DNA from: Selaginella moellendorffii
Taxonomy: Eukaryota; Streptophyta; Lycopodiopsida; Selaginellales; Selaginellaceae
Direction of reading: 5' to 3'
Length of the DNA: 64,000 nucleotides
Assembly: GCF_000143415.4 (NCBI RefSeq)
Contig: NW_003314358.1
Span: 382,731-446,730, forward strand
Shown here: one piece after another, positions 52,561 through 63,566 of the stretch
Numbering within the stretch: the first letter of the stretch is position 1
Layout of the letters: each line of letters starts with the position of its first letter
The notes under the pieces: model-generated
Seen by the model: the letters and a program-made list of their open reading frames with translations, nothing else
The model's database searches: none
Told to the model about the DNA's origin: nothing
Made by a program: the position numbers and the translations under genes

Positions 52561-55063
52561 TTCAAAAAACACAAGTAGATGATAAAAACCAATTTCAAAA
52601 GTTGAAATTTGTGAATCTTTGTAAATAGTGTGACTTGCTAGTATGGTTTGTGAAGGTGGAGATGGTGTAGTCAATATTGCTTGATGTATATGTATTTCAT
52701 TTTGATCTGAAGTAATTTGAAGTGGCTTAGGGTGTTTATCAGAATTGTTTGTATTGAAATTCTTATCAAAATTATTGGTATTTCTTATGGTATGTATTTA
52801 TCTGTAGCATTGGCTACTATTGAAGCTGTCACAAGATGCATGCCATGGCTGTTAGTAAAATCAATATTAAAGAACCTCAATGTCGATGCCATACTTGTTG
52901 ACCTCATGTTGGAAATTATAACTACCACAAGATAATACATTTATAAGAAGTGGCTCACCATCTAAATGAAGCTGTAGATCTATAATATGAACACATGCAT
53001 ATTGTGTTTCTTCAAAGGAAGCAATCATATTCCAAATGCCAAGATCTAGGATGCTATATAATTTGCACTTAGCTAAAAATCCTGTTACAAACCCATAACT
53101 AAGGAAAAACATTCTAAAATTGAGTAGTACCTCCTACAATTCCATGGGGCATTTGGTTGGAAGTTTGTGTTTGAGTGCCTGAATCTGGCCACAGAGAAGG
53201 TTTAAGAAGCAAAAAAGCCAAGTGTTAATACCTACTAAAATAACAAAGGGACTTTGAAAATGGTTGTTTGAAATCTTCTTGCACATCTATTCCTCAAGTT
53301 GTAAAGTATTATATTGGAATAGACTAAGTAGCTGAAGCACTAAGCTGTGTAGGGCAATCAGATCCAAGAAAGTGATTAGATTCTACCTTATCAAAATAAA
53401 CACAAACTTTGTTCATTGCTCTCTCCACCCATGTCTACATCATCTAGAACTTGTTGCTGCTGCGAAGAGACATCGTCTGGCAATGACTAGTAATTGTAGT
53501 CTACATCGTCTTGAGACCCTAAATTAGAATCGCTTGTCACCACTTCCATCGGAGAGATGAATGTAGCAATTGATTAACTTTGGGTTAATCATAGCCATTG
53601 GCCCAAAGCCTTGCTTAATTTTTGCCACATCATTAGGCACATGCAAGACTTGCAATAGCTTTTTTGCTCAACAAAATAGATGTAAGGTGTAGTCATGGTC
53701 AACACTTTGCATGTGACACATGTCACAACACTTTCCTCTCTTGCCCCACGCAGTTTGGCCGCCTCCCAACACAGCAAACATTAAAACTCCCTCCATTAGC
53801 ACCCATTCTCTACTTGGACGCACGATCCCAGCTTGCCCGCTTGTTTTCACCATGCAATCGTTGAATTCGTCCACCACCTTGTTCTTGAAAATGTTTTCAC
53901 ATTTGACCTGAAAGTATTCCTGAATCACAACAATCGATCTATCCAAAAGATGTTTTACACAAAATCTCTAGACTTACTTGGCACTTGGTCTCATCAGGTT
54001 GATCGTTACAAGTTTGCAAGCATGAAGGATTTGCAATGCATTGAGCAAGCTCCAATCTAGAGAGAAGAATAAAAAACCCCTTGTCTTTCTTGAAGGACAA
54101 AAGAGAAGAATAAAATTACTAGCATTCTTTCAGAAAACAGGAGCATGTCTTGAGAGCATCAACTGCAAATGCAAGAGTTGTGAGCAAAATCGCACCAGCA
54201 AAAACTACAACTGTGTGTGTTCTCTAGTTCAAATGGTTTCCTAGCAAAAAATTCTCTCTCCTCGAAGGATTTCTTGATGATGGGCTCTCCACATTGCTTC
54301 TTGAAAATCTCCTAGTGATCCTGGGAGACGATCTTGAGAAGTATAACCTGGTTATAGTTTTTCTTTGGCTACTTGATCCCCAATCTTTCTACAGCCCTCT
54401 TGCTCGAGCAATGCTGCTGCCGGGCAAGCCTAGTACCTGAAGGAGCGCAAAATGCCCTTGCATTCATTGCCAAAATAGATAAAAAGAAAAAGAGAGAAAG
54501 ATACTTGGTCACCGCATCTAGAACTCTTCCAAACTGGCATATTGTCATGAAACCCAGCACCTGCCTGAAGATCTTAAACATCTCCATGCCAAAAATCCTG
54601 TCACCATGGCCGATGAACATTGTGTTCTAGTCGAGTGGTGCATCTACATGTTGCAACACCTCGCTCCATTGCCAAGAGGATGATCAATCCTACTCCAGTC
54701 ACTAGATCTTCCTTGTGGCCTTGGGTTGCTGCTGTTGCTCAAGCGATCTCGATGCCCAGACGACAGGCATAGTCACAATCAACACATTTGCATGTGACAT
54801 GTGTTGCTACGCCTTCTTCTCCTGCCCTACATAGCTTGGCTGCCTCCCATTGGCCAGGAGCAAACTTTAGTGCGATTATTCACTAGGGCATGGTTAAAGA
54901 AATAACCCCTTTACAGTTCCCCCTCCCCCCCTGATCGAATGGTTGCAATTGGCTGTAGAAGTTCAGCAACTCCTTATTGTAATAGATTTATCTATAAATT
55001 CAAATGTATATAAAAATAATATTAAACTTAATAATAATTTATTGTGCATTGCATGTAGCAATG
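52561..55063. other. Gene-poor region with a ~90-bp duplicated block
   Basis: No known gene recognised. A block at 53690-53775 recurs diverged at 54760-54850 (shared TAGTCA.G.TCAACAC, TTTGCATGTGACA, TTGGC.GCCTCCCA). On the minus strand the first copy reads GGGQTAWGKRGKCCDMCHMQSVDHDYT, a Cys-rich stretch that I cannot assign. Confidence 0.4.
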
Positions 55064-55520
55064 TGTCAGGAATTCCCCAATTCTTGCCACATTCCTGACT
55101 CTCGCCAGATTCCTGACCTGCAGACCACATTCCTGACTCTCGAGACACTTCCCTATTCCTGACTCTCGAGACACTTCCCGATTCCTGAGTCTCGAGCCAC
55201 ATTCCTGATGATGATGTGGCACCTCCTCGACCTCAGCTGTATTTAGGCCGTCCTCGATCCAAGAGTGGTGGAGCTTCATCAACCTATAGTATATATAGGT
55301 TAGCCTTGTTCCATTTCTCCACAATCTGAATCAACACCAGTCTAAGGCCTCTTCTTTGTTTCCACTAGCTTTTCTCTTTGTCTTTAGCATTTTCTAGTCT
55401 TGATCTTGTTGGGGGTTTTGACAGTTTGATTCAGATTGTGCTTTTTGCTTTTCTTTTAGCTCGTTTTGATTATTTGATTGCTTTTGTCTTTTTCCCCCTT
55501 TCTTTTCTTTCTTCTTGCCA

Positions 55521-56492
55521 ATGGAGTCTCCAAGCCATCCTGATTTCTTTGCTGAAGTCCTTGCAAAAATCCAGTCTGAGAATACCGAGCTGAAGGCAAC
55601 CCTTCTTTGCATGCAGCAGGAGCTTGCTTCACTTTCAGCTCAAGGATCCAGCAAAGTTCCTGAACCGAAGGTGAGTTTCCCGGCGAAATTTTCAGGCAAG
55701 CGTTCGGAGCTTCGTGGATTTTTGAACCAAATGGATCTGATCTTTGCACTTCAACATCGGCGGTACCCCACTCCCGAGTCTCAAATCGGCACGATTGGGA
55801 CGTTGCTCGAGGGTGCAGCTTTGTCATGGTTTTCTCCTCTTCTGGAGAAGAGCATGAAAGGGGTTGTGGTTCCGGAGCTGATGGATCTTCAATTGTTCAA
55901 AGAGAAGCTCGAAGCATGTTTTGGCGAGACGGATCGGGTTCGGGCTGCTACCACAAAGATGAGACGTCTCTCTCAGGGGTCTCGTCCTGCCTCGATCTAC
56001 GCTGCAGAGTTCCAACTCCTTGCCTTGGACACTCAGTGGGATGAGCGGGCCTTGATTGACCAATTTCGTTTCGGCCTCAACAACGGTGTCAAGGATTTGT
56101 TGCTCACCATGGAGGATCCCAAGGACCTGTCGGACGCCATCAACATAGTTGTTCGATGTGACAATCGTCTCTTTGAACGTCGTCAGGAAAGTCGCCGCGC
56201 CGCTGTTTTTCCGTCCCAGACTCAGGAATCCCAGCTTGAGTCTTCGGGGCATAGTCCTGAACCTACTACTCCGGTCCCGATGGATATTTCTGGTACTCCC
56301 CGACTCATTAGAGGGAAGTTGAGTCCTGCTGAGAGGCAACATCGAATATCTCATAATCTTTGCCTCTATTGTGCTGATCCTAATCACAAAGCAGCTGTGT
56401 GTCCCAGGAAGCCTCCCCGATTGCTCGAGTTCACTCTGCCTCAAAGTCCACCTCTGTTGCAGTCGGGAAACGACCCTGTCCAAACAGAGTAG
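55521..56492 (+). CDS. gag: Family B Gag, second copy
   Basis: Intact 323-aa frame closely matching the Gag at 27342-28313, with the same start MESPSHPDFF, capsid motifs and CLYCADPNHKAAVC knuckle. Differences are single residues such as LLCMQQ for LLRMQQ, NQMDLIF for NQMELIF and NIVVRC for NKAVRC. It belongs to a truncated element that could at best supply Gag in trans. Confidence 0.88.
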   Translation: MESPSHPDFFAEVLAKIQSENTELKATLLCMQQELASLSAQGSSKVPEPKVSFPAKFSGKRSELRGFLNQMDLIFALQHRRYPTPESQIGTIGTLLEGAALSWFSPLLEKSMKGVVVPELMDLQLFKEKLEACFGETDRVRAATTKMRRLSQGSRPASIYAAEFQLLALDTQWDERALIDQFRFGLNNGVKDLLLTMEDPKDLSDAINIVVRCDNRLFERRQESRRAAVFPSQTQESQLESSGHSPEPTTPVPMDISGTPRLIRGKLSPAERQHRISHNLCLYCADPNHKAAVCPRKPPRLLEFTLPQSPPLLQSGNDPVQTE

Positions 56493-56503
56493 GAGCTGTC
56501 TGT

Positions 56504-57145
56504 TTGGACTCCCCAAATAAAAATCACTTTTCTTCCTTATCAAGCTCCTCATCACCTTTCATCAAAGCCACCACCAATTCCCACAACTTCCGCGTCCCAT
56601 GTCTCCTTTCTTTCACCGGATAATCAGGACTCAAGGCTTTGGCGCTACTGGACTCAGGTGCAACTTCCTGCTTCATGGACACGGACTTTGCTGCCCGACA
56701 TCACGTTCCTCTTTCTCCTACCATACGGGATCTGAGGGTTGAAGGCATCGGTAGGCATTTTGTGTCTCCATCTTCTGGACTTAGGGAAACGTTGCCCGTT
56801 CGAGTACACATCGGGTCCACCGTCACCGATATCGCCTTCAACATCATCAACAGCAAGTCCTCCTCTGTGGTGCTCGGTCTTCCTTGGTTCCAACTACATC
56901 AGCCTCAGATTTGTTGGAAGGACTTACAGCTCATCTCTCCCACATCACCATCTCCCACGGCTTCCCCTGGTGTTCATCGAGTCCGAATCAGGAAAAGTTC
57001 CCTAAACTCAAGTCGGGGTTCTGTTCCTGATTCTACGATGTTTTCATCCTCTTCTTTTTCCTCTCTTCCATCTTACATTGGACAGTATCCTCGTCTCATC
57101 ATTCCATTTAGTCGTACCCCTCCTCCTATCTCCACAATCACTATG
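56504..57145 (+). pseudogene. Family B pol 5' end, truncated
   Basis: Covers the pol N-terminus and protease (LLDSGATSCFMD, RVHIGSTVTDIAFNIINSKSSSVVLGLPWF). An in-frame TAA lies at about 56624 where the other copy has CAA. It ends at the fusion point before any RT sequence. Confidence 0.85.
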
Positions 57146-57276
57146 TCAATTAGCCCAAAAACCCTAGCTTGTATACAGGAGCGAGTGGTCCGGATTGAAA
57201 CCAATCCAACGGCTACCAAAATCCCACTACACTAATATTAGTATATGGCATTGTAACCGTACACTTGGCCCTCACA
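57146..57276 (-). repeat. Truncated family A LTR
   Basis: Starts at TCAATTAGCCC, position 45 of the full LTR, directly fused to family B sequence, and ends CTCACA. Confidence 0.9.
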
Positions 57277-57299
57277 TCATCCCCTCCTCTCGGAATAAT

Positions 57300-60172
57300 G
57301 GAAGGTTATCAGGGTTCTCTTGTAGATGGGCCGGGATCTGGAGGAACATCAGGAGGAGGCATCAGCGGATTTGTAGACGGCATTAACTGCTCCTGATCCC
57401 TTTGTATGAAGCGTTTCAACCGCTGCACATGCACAATCTCCAGAGGATCGGCCTGCTAGATGTCATGCCGAACCTCATAAACTTGCGGTCCAACTTGCCA
57501 CAACACCTGATATGGTCCTTTCCACTGTGCAAGGAGCCCCTTAGATAAACCATGTACCGTAAGATGGGGAAACCGGACTAACACCAAATCATCCACTTTG
57601 TACTTTGCAAGTGGACGATGATGGGAGTTGTAGCGCCGTTGTTGTCCCACTTGTACACGGCCTAAGTGTTCGACAGACTCTGCTCGGACAAGTGGAAGAA
57701 TGCTCGTCAAATATTAATCCCATGACCTAGCATCAGGAGCTCGTGGCAATCGCGAAGGTAAACCCAGCTCTGTTGGTAATATTGGATCATGATCATATAG
57801 AAGTTTATATGGTGAAACACCAACAGAACTCTGCACCCCTGTGATATAGGCATACCGAAGAGACGGCAAATAACCATCCCAATCCGAATGCTGAAAGTTC
57901 ACATACTTTGCAATCATCCCTTTGAATGTCCGAACGAGCTGTTCCACCAGACCATCTGATTGTGGATGATAAGCACTCGTAAAAGTGTGGCGTATCCCCA
58001 ACTGAGACGTCAAAACATAAAATACCTTAGCCATAAATGCAAGACCATTATCCGAAAGAATCCGCTTTGGACAAGAATGTTGGAACACCACTCGATTGAG
58101 GAGAAAGAATCCAACAGTAGTTGCAGAGGCGTTAGCAAGAGCACCAACTTCCACCCAACGAGTCAAATAGTCAGAAGCAATAATAACATACTCATTGCCA
58201 ACAGTCGACCGTGGAAAAAGTCCCATAAGATCAAACGCCACCAACTCAAACGGACGGGAAACTGTAATTGACTCCAACTGTCCTTCCGCAGCACAAGGGG
58301 GAGTATTACGAGTTTGGCACCAAACACAGCTACGTACATACCAGATAACATCATGTCGCATCTCTGGCCAATAGAAAGACCTGTGCAGCTTCTCAGTCAC
58401 ACGACGATGTCCTATATGCCCACCTAGAACAGGAGAATCATGGTAGGCATGGCAAAACCGTGGAATAAAGATAGAAGGCACCACCAATCGTAAATGATCA
58501 TCAGAATCCGTCTCCACAAAATAAAGAAGGCCATCTTCAAGGCGATATTGAGAATGTAAATGCCGGAAAGGCAAGTCATCAGCAAGTGATGCAGGATCCT
58601 CAAACGCATCTCGAAGCCTTCGAATCCACGGCTCAATCTTTTGAGCCTCGCGAACCTCATCAAGAGAAGGTAGATCTTGCTCTGCGCCTTATGGACACTG
58701 AACATCAAGTACAGCAACCGCTGACGGCACGAAATCCTCGTCTAGAAAATCCACAGATGCTGGAACAACAGGCTCATCAGAAACATGAGAAGAAAGTGGA
58801 GAAGGAAGAGGAGCTCGAGAAAGGGCATCAGCATCAGCCATAGAACTCTTTGGGTGATGAACCATCAAAATCATATATCTGAAGCTTTAAAGCCCACCGA
58901 GCAGTACGACCAACCAGATTCTTCCACTTCAATAATGAAATAACGGCAGCATGGTCACCTTTAAGTAACGTCCAAGAACCATGTAGATATGCATGAAGTT
59001 TCTCGAAACCCCAAACTGCCACTAAACACTCCTTCTCTGTTGTAGAGTAGTTCACCTCTGCTGGTTGTAACGTATGGCTTAAATATGCAATGGGATGACG
59101 CTGATCAGGCACACTCGGGCTCTCTTGCATTAACACACCTCCAAGACCAATATCAGAAGCATCAACGTGCAAAATAAAAGGTCGAGTGTAGTCAGGATAT
59201 GCCAAAACCGAAGGAGTCATCAACAGCTCTTTGAAATCCACAAACGCCTGCTCACAATCTGAAGACCAAATGAAAGATGATGTTGATGACTTCAGTAACA
59301 TTTGCAACGGTGCAATGCGATCAGAAAGATGATCCACAAACCAACCGCAAACCCTCACGAGAAATACGGTACCTAAGATAAGTTGTGTCCTTGGACCCAA
59401 ACACGCACTTCAACCGCTTCAACTTTAAACCAACATCTCGTAGCCGATCCAACACTTTACACACATCACGAATGTGCTCTGCCCACGTCCCCTCCAAGTG
59501 AATCAAGACATCATCAATAAAGTCAGTAGTCACCTCTGGCATATCACAAAGAACCTCGTCCATCATCAGCTGAAAAGTTGCTGGAGCATTGTTCAAACCA
59601 AACGGCATCACCAAAAACTCATACAAACCAAACGGTGTACGAAAAACAGTCTTAGGAATATCTTCGTCGGCCATCGGTATTTGCCAGTACCCAGAAGCAA
59701 GATCTAGCTTGGTGAATCAATGACTTCGCCCTAGACGATCCAAGAGATCAGCAATGTGAGGAAGAGGGTACATATCCGGGATCGTCACTTCATTTAACGG
59801 ACGATAGTCGATGCAGAAACGAATACTCCCATCAGGCTTCGTCACAAGATGAGGTTCACATGCCCAAGGACTCCGCGACTTCCGAATAACACCCTTCTCC
59901 AACATCTCATTGAAGTTTGCATGTAAAATTTTGATCTTATTGGGTGACCAACGATGAACAGGAACCTTGATTAGACGAGCATCCCCGGTTGGAATGGGAT
60001 GATGTGTGGCAATCTTAGCCCCAGACGATAGGTCAAATTCCAAGAGATCCTGGTCAACAGCTGCAACACAAAGATCAGCAGAGGGATCGGAAAAGCAGCA
60101 CCAACGGGACGTTGCTGACGCCAAGGTCTCTACCCAGGAAATGGAGGTCGCCAATCCGGAAAGCGCCGACAA
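57300..60172 (-). pseudogene. Family A pol, second copy, deleted
   Basis: Readable blocks on the minus strand: RT (MADEDIPKTVFRTPFGLYEFLVMPFGLNNAPATF, FIDDVLIH, 59674-59321), RNase H (PFILHVDASDIGLGGVLMQ, 59400-58834), integrase finger (HIGHRRVTEKLHRSFYWPEM...CVWCQ) and catalytic core (DLMGLFPRST, SDNGLAF, YHPQSDGLVEQLV, 58574-57714), and the C-terminal end (57710-57456). Stops and the two deletions break it, and most of the protease is missing. Confidence 0.85.
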
Positions 60173-60177
60173 CGCCG

Positions 60178-61395
60178 ATAAGTATGACCAACTTCATCAC
60201 ACGCCCAGCAACAAACATCACGGCCATGACCACGTCCTCGCCCTTATTCTTGGACTCGAGTAGCAGCAGCATCAACCTCCATGGGAACAGGACCATCACT
60301 CATAGGAAGTGGAGCTGAAGGACATGTAGCGAGAAGTGGAAGAGGCGACGTCTCATAACGTTGTGCCAAGCGAAGAGCATCGTCAAGAGTGGCAGGAGCA
60401 AGTGTATGCACAAGTCTGACAAGATCTTGACGAAGTGCTGGCCACAACATTCCTAGCTTGATCCGCTCCAACATATTTGGCTCCGCATGAAGCAAAAGAC
60501 TTCGGAAACAAACGCCAAATTACATCACCGACTCAGATGGCCCTTGGTGAAGACGATGCAATTGTTGGAAGGCACCATCACAATTGTCGGCGTGTCCGAA
60601 GGCACGTTTGAATACGTCCGAAAGAACACTCCAATCGCCACGAGTGGCTGCGCTCAATCCATTATACCACTACATTGCCGTCCCTTGGAGACATGTGGGG
60701 AACTCATGCAAACGTCGAGCATCATCCCAAGAATGATATGTGGCAATCACCGTGAAGTGATCAAACCAATGATACACGTCATCCCCAGGATTCCCACGAA
60801 AAAACTCCGGCCGAACGCGAGGATTGGCACCAAGAGCAGGAGGAGTTGTGCCATGTGCCGTGAATGCTACCATCAACTGAGTTTGGTTGTTCAATTGCAA
60901 GCTATAAGCAACCAAAAAGAATGATTTGAGAGACGATCCATGGGGTTCAAATATAGAGGGAAAAGGCCCATGAATAAGAGTGCACCCTCTTTTCCAATCG
61001 GTTAAGGGTCTTGGGATATTTGGAGTTAAGCGTCCTTGGGTTTGAATAGTAATAGCAAGGCTCTCGGGAGAGCTGCAGCTCTCAGCTTCCGTTCACGAGG
61101 GCGTGAACTTGCAGGGAAGCGTGATGGATTGTAAGCAATCAAAAAGAACGATTTGAGAGACGACCCATGGGGTTCAAATATAAAGGGAAAGGGCCCATGA
61201 ATAAGAGTGCACCCCCTTCTCCAATCGGTTAAGGGTCTTGGGATATTTAGAGTTAAGTGTCCTTGGGTTTGAATAGTACTGGGCTGGGTGACTTTCCGGG
61301 AAGTCCAAACTCAAGAGCTTACACAAGTGTATAGCATCAAGCAATTGAACCAACTGCTGCTCTAGAGTCAAATGAGGAGATTGCAGATTGGCCAT
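60178..61395 (-). pseudogene. Family A gag, second copy, interrupted
   Basis: Starts at ATG 61395 (MANLQSPHLTLEQQLVQLLDAIH), is interrupted by the TRIM-like insertion 60903-61323, and resumes LQLNNQTQLMVAFTAHGTTPPALGANPRVRPEFFRG (60915-60670) and LGMLWPALRQDLVRLVHTLAPATLDDAL (60495-60244), in frames separated by stops. Confidence 0.85.
60903..61323 (+). mobile_element. TRIM-like miniature LTR element (421 bp)
   Basis: The right repeat 61130-61323 (194 bp) starts TGTAAGC and ends GCTTACA. The left repeat from 60903 (TATAAGC, one mutation) matches its first 148 bp closely, then is cut short. About 80 bp lie between. Flanks CAAGC (60898-60902) and CAAGT (61324-61328) are a 5-bp duplication with one change; the first family A copy has the empty site GCAAGCGTATAGC. 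No coding capacity. A solo LTR of the same family lies at 15762-15937. Confidence 0.82.
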
Positions 61396-61628
61396 GAAGA
61401 TGAACGCAAAAGAAAGAGCAAAAGAAGAGAGATGACAAAAAGCTAGAAAGAAATGGTAGATCTAGACAATGCAAAAAGCTAGATTTAAACCAAAATCCTG
61501 AAAGGAAAGAACAAAAGAAAGGAAATGGAAAAAGCTAGATCTAAACAATGCAAAAGCTAGATCTAAACCGAAATCCTAAATCTAAGCACTCCCTAGGGAC
61601 AATCAAAGGTGCCCCTCACCTCCACCAA

Positions 61629-61803
61629 TGTGAGTGCATGGAATATAGAAAGGGAATACAGAAATGTGCATATCAATTAACCCAAAAACCCTAGCTTATA
61701 TACAGGAGCGAGTGGTCTGGATTGAAACCAATCCAACGGCTACCAAAATCCCACTACGCTAATATTAGTATACGGCATCGTAACCGTACACTTGGCCCTC
61801 ATA
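61629..61803 (-). repeat. Family A LTR (5' LTR of the second copy)
   Basis: 175 bp, TGTGAG...CTCATA, next to the candidate primer-binding site (minus strand TTGGTGGAGGTGAGGGGCAC). Confidence 0.9.
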
Positions 61804-61989
61804 GTATAAATATTCTTATTATCATATATTACATATTCCTTTTTTAATTATACCTTATGACATGTATATTACAAAAACAATATCAATTAAACATATACTC
61901 ACATTCTTTATATTTTTTTGTATTATAATCATATTTTTTGACATGTAGGACTTATTATGTATCCAATAATAAAAATAACAATACAGATT

Positions 61990-62196
61990 ATAGTAACAAA
62001 AAACCTTAAAAGGGACACACTCCTCTGAAGCCGAGCACAAGCACGGTCAACTTCCTCCAGGTGGACTCAGGAGGAGCTGGGAACAAGTACGCGTTGGCCG
62101 TCTCCCAGAACATTAAGGGGCTGGAAGAAGCCAACTTGTCCCTGAGACTTGCGATGAAGAACTTATTCCAAAACGAGCTCCCAGCCGGACCTTAAA
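61990..62196 (+). pseudogene. Orphan coding-like fragment, unknown family
   Basis: The frame KPSTSTVNFLQVDSGGAGNK, then YALAVSQNIKGLEEANLSLR and LAMKNLFQNELPAGP ends at TAA. It is GC-rich against an AT-rich left flank and reads like the last exon of a conserved plant gene that I cannot name. No start or upstream exon is visible because the family A element and AT-rich DNA lie directly to the left. Confidence 0.4.
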
Positions 62197-62443
62197 AGAC
62201 TATAGCTACAATTAACAGGTCATTTCTTGTATGAGAAGTATGTATGATTGGATTTGGACACTGACAATGTGCCGCGTTTGATTTCATATGAATGTTTTCT
62301 TACAATTTCCAGGAGTAATCCAAGGCACTGGTATCAGTGCCGTGTTATTCCGTCAGCTCAGCTCTCAAAAACATAAAGAAGAAGAGACAAACCTTTCCGA
62401 GATCGTTCGATCATCCGTAGCAAACGGATTTTCTGTGGTGGTC
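62197..62443. other. Intergenic, no gene seen
   Basis: Short spacer with an open stretch at 62288 (MNVFLQFPGVIQGTG...) of no recognisable family. Confidence 0.4.
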
Positions 62444-63566
62444 AGCTGGAAGGTGGTGCTGCTGGTGGGGGCTGCTTGGCGGATCTGAGCTCCAGGGGAC
62501 CACCAAGCTCGGCTTTGAGATCAAACATCCTCTCTAGAGCGTGCATGTTTTCCAGCGCCTCGTTCACCGTCCTGGTGTCACTGCCATCGCTTCTCATTGC
62601 ATGGGCCCGTGGAGCAGCTTGTTGACGATTCCCCGGCTGAGGTCCTCGATGAGCTTCCTGTTCTTCTTGTACAACTCGTCGCCTCCCATCTTCGCCAGGC
62701 ACTTCTCCAGCTTGCTGGTCCGGATCCTCTCCGCATAAGCTCCCTCCACGCCTCGAAGCTCCGGAGCTCCTCCTCGATAATGGTCTGGGCCTCCATGGCC
62801 TTCCTCCTCCTCTCTTCCTGGTTGGCGGTCACCACCTCTTTCAAGTCGTCCACATTGTAGAGCCTGACTCCGGAGACCTCAGCAACACAGGCCGCAACGT
62901 TCCGAGGGACCGAGATATCGATGAAGAACCTGGTTCCCAAAGGAGCAGCCGGGATCTTCTCAGCGTCACCTTTGTAGAAGAGTGGCTGGTCTGACGCTGT
63001 GCTCGTGAAGACAACGTCGGCCTCCCCGGCACATCTCATCATCTCGTCCAGAGACTGGTATTCGAGCGTGGAGTCTGGAAACTCGGTCATGTGCTGCTGC
63101 ATCCTGTCGACCACCACCATCTTGGTGCAGCCTTTGGAGATGAGGTGCTTGAATAGCAGCTTGGACATCTTCCCGGCACCGCCGATCATGACTTGAGCTG
63201 CGGAGAGCCCCCAAAGCTCGCAACTTTCATCGCTGCTAGCTCCACCACCGCGGAGCTCACCGACACCGCCCTGGCCGCAATGCTCGTTTCCGTCCGGACT
63301 CTCTTGCCAGCCGTGATCACCTGCTTGAAGAGCCCATTCAAGTTCCTGCCGAATCCGTTGGCACCCTGCCCGACCTTGAACACCTGCTTGACTTGCGCGA
63401 GAATCTGCCCCTTGCCCAGCACGCACCTTGAACAAATGCTGTGTCGCGTCTCGGTCGCGTAGTATGAACAAATGCTGCCGGTGTTCTTCCAGAGGAACTC
63501 CACTAGTCTACAAAAGGAAGTTTTTAAGACTCTAGCACCAAGAACTTGAGAGCTCACCTTGGACAT
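62444..63566 (-). pseudogene. Glutamyl-tRNA reductase (HemA) pseudogene
   Basis: The minus strand carries the middle and C-terminal parts of plant GluTR in several frames. [49 protein letters not shown] is in one frame to about 63200. Next comes the NADPH-binding domain [95 protein letters not shown] and [22 protein letters not shown], in a second. The dimerisation-domain end ([27 protein letters not shown]) is in a third. The N-terminal catalytic domain with its active-site Cys is absent, and about 10 residues are missing before LGKGQ. GluTR makes glutamate-1-semialdehyde, the committed step of chlorophyll and haem synthesis; this copy cannot. Confidence 0.85.

Larger units (their letters stand above)
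55064..57145 (+). mobile_element. Truncated family B chromovirus (5' LTR, gag, protease start)
   Basis: LTR 55064-55423 starts TGTCAGG and ends TTGACA; at 360 bp it has one 26-bp minisatellite unit fewer than the copy at 26858. The self-primer pair is intact (55320-55334 and 55426-55440). The element matches the full copy until 57145 (ACAATCACTATG), then ends within pol, just upstream of RT, and runs directly into a truncated family A LTR. No 3' LTR of family B is present to the right. Confidence 0.92.
57146..61803 (-). mobile_element. Second, deleted copy of the family A Gypsy element
   Basis: The right LTR is complete (61629-61803, 175 bp, ending CTCATA for CTCACA). The left LTR lacks its outer 44 bp (57146-57276). 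The polypurine tract is kept. Relative to the copy at 22407, about 130 bp are missing near 59338 (RT-RNase H junction) and about 620 bp near 60092 (protease and start of pol). A 421-bp TRIM-like element sits in gag at 60903. The family B target site is empty here (GAGGATTGGCACC, about 60822-60834), which confirms the nested insertion in the other copy. Confidence 0.92.

Noticed and set aside
62597-63462. Plus-strand open frames over the GluTR region
   Set aside because: Shadow frames opposite readable GluTR blocks.
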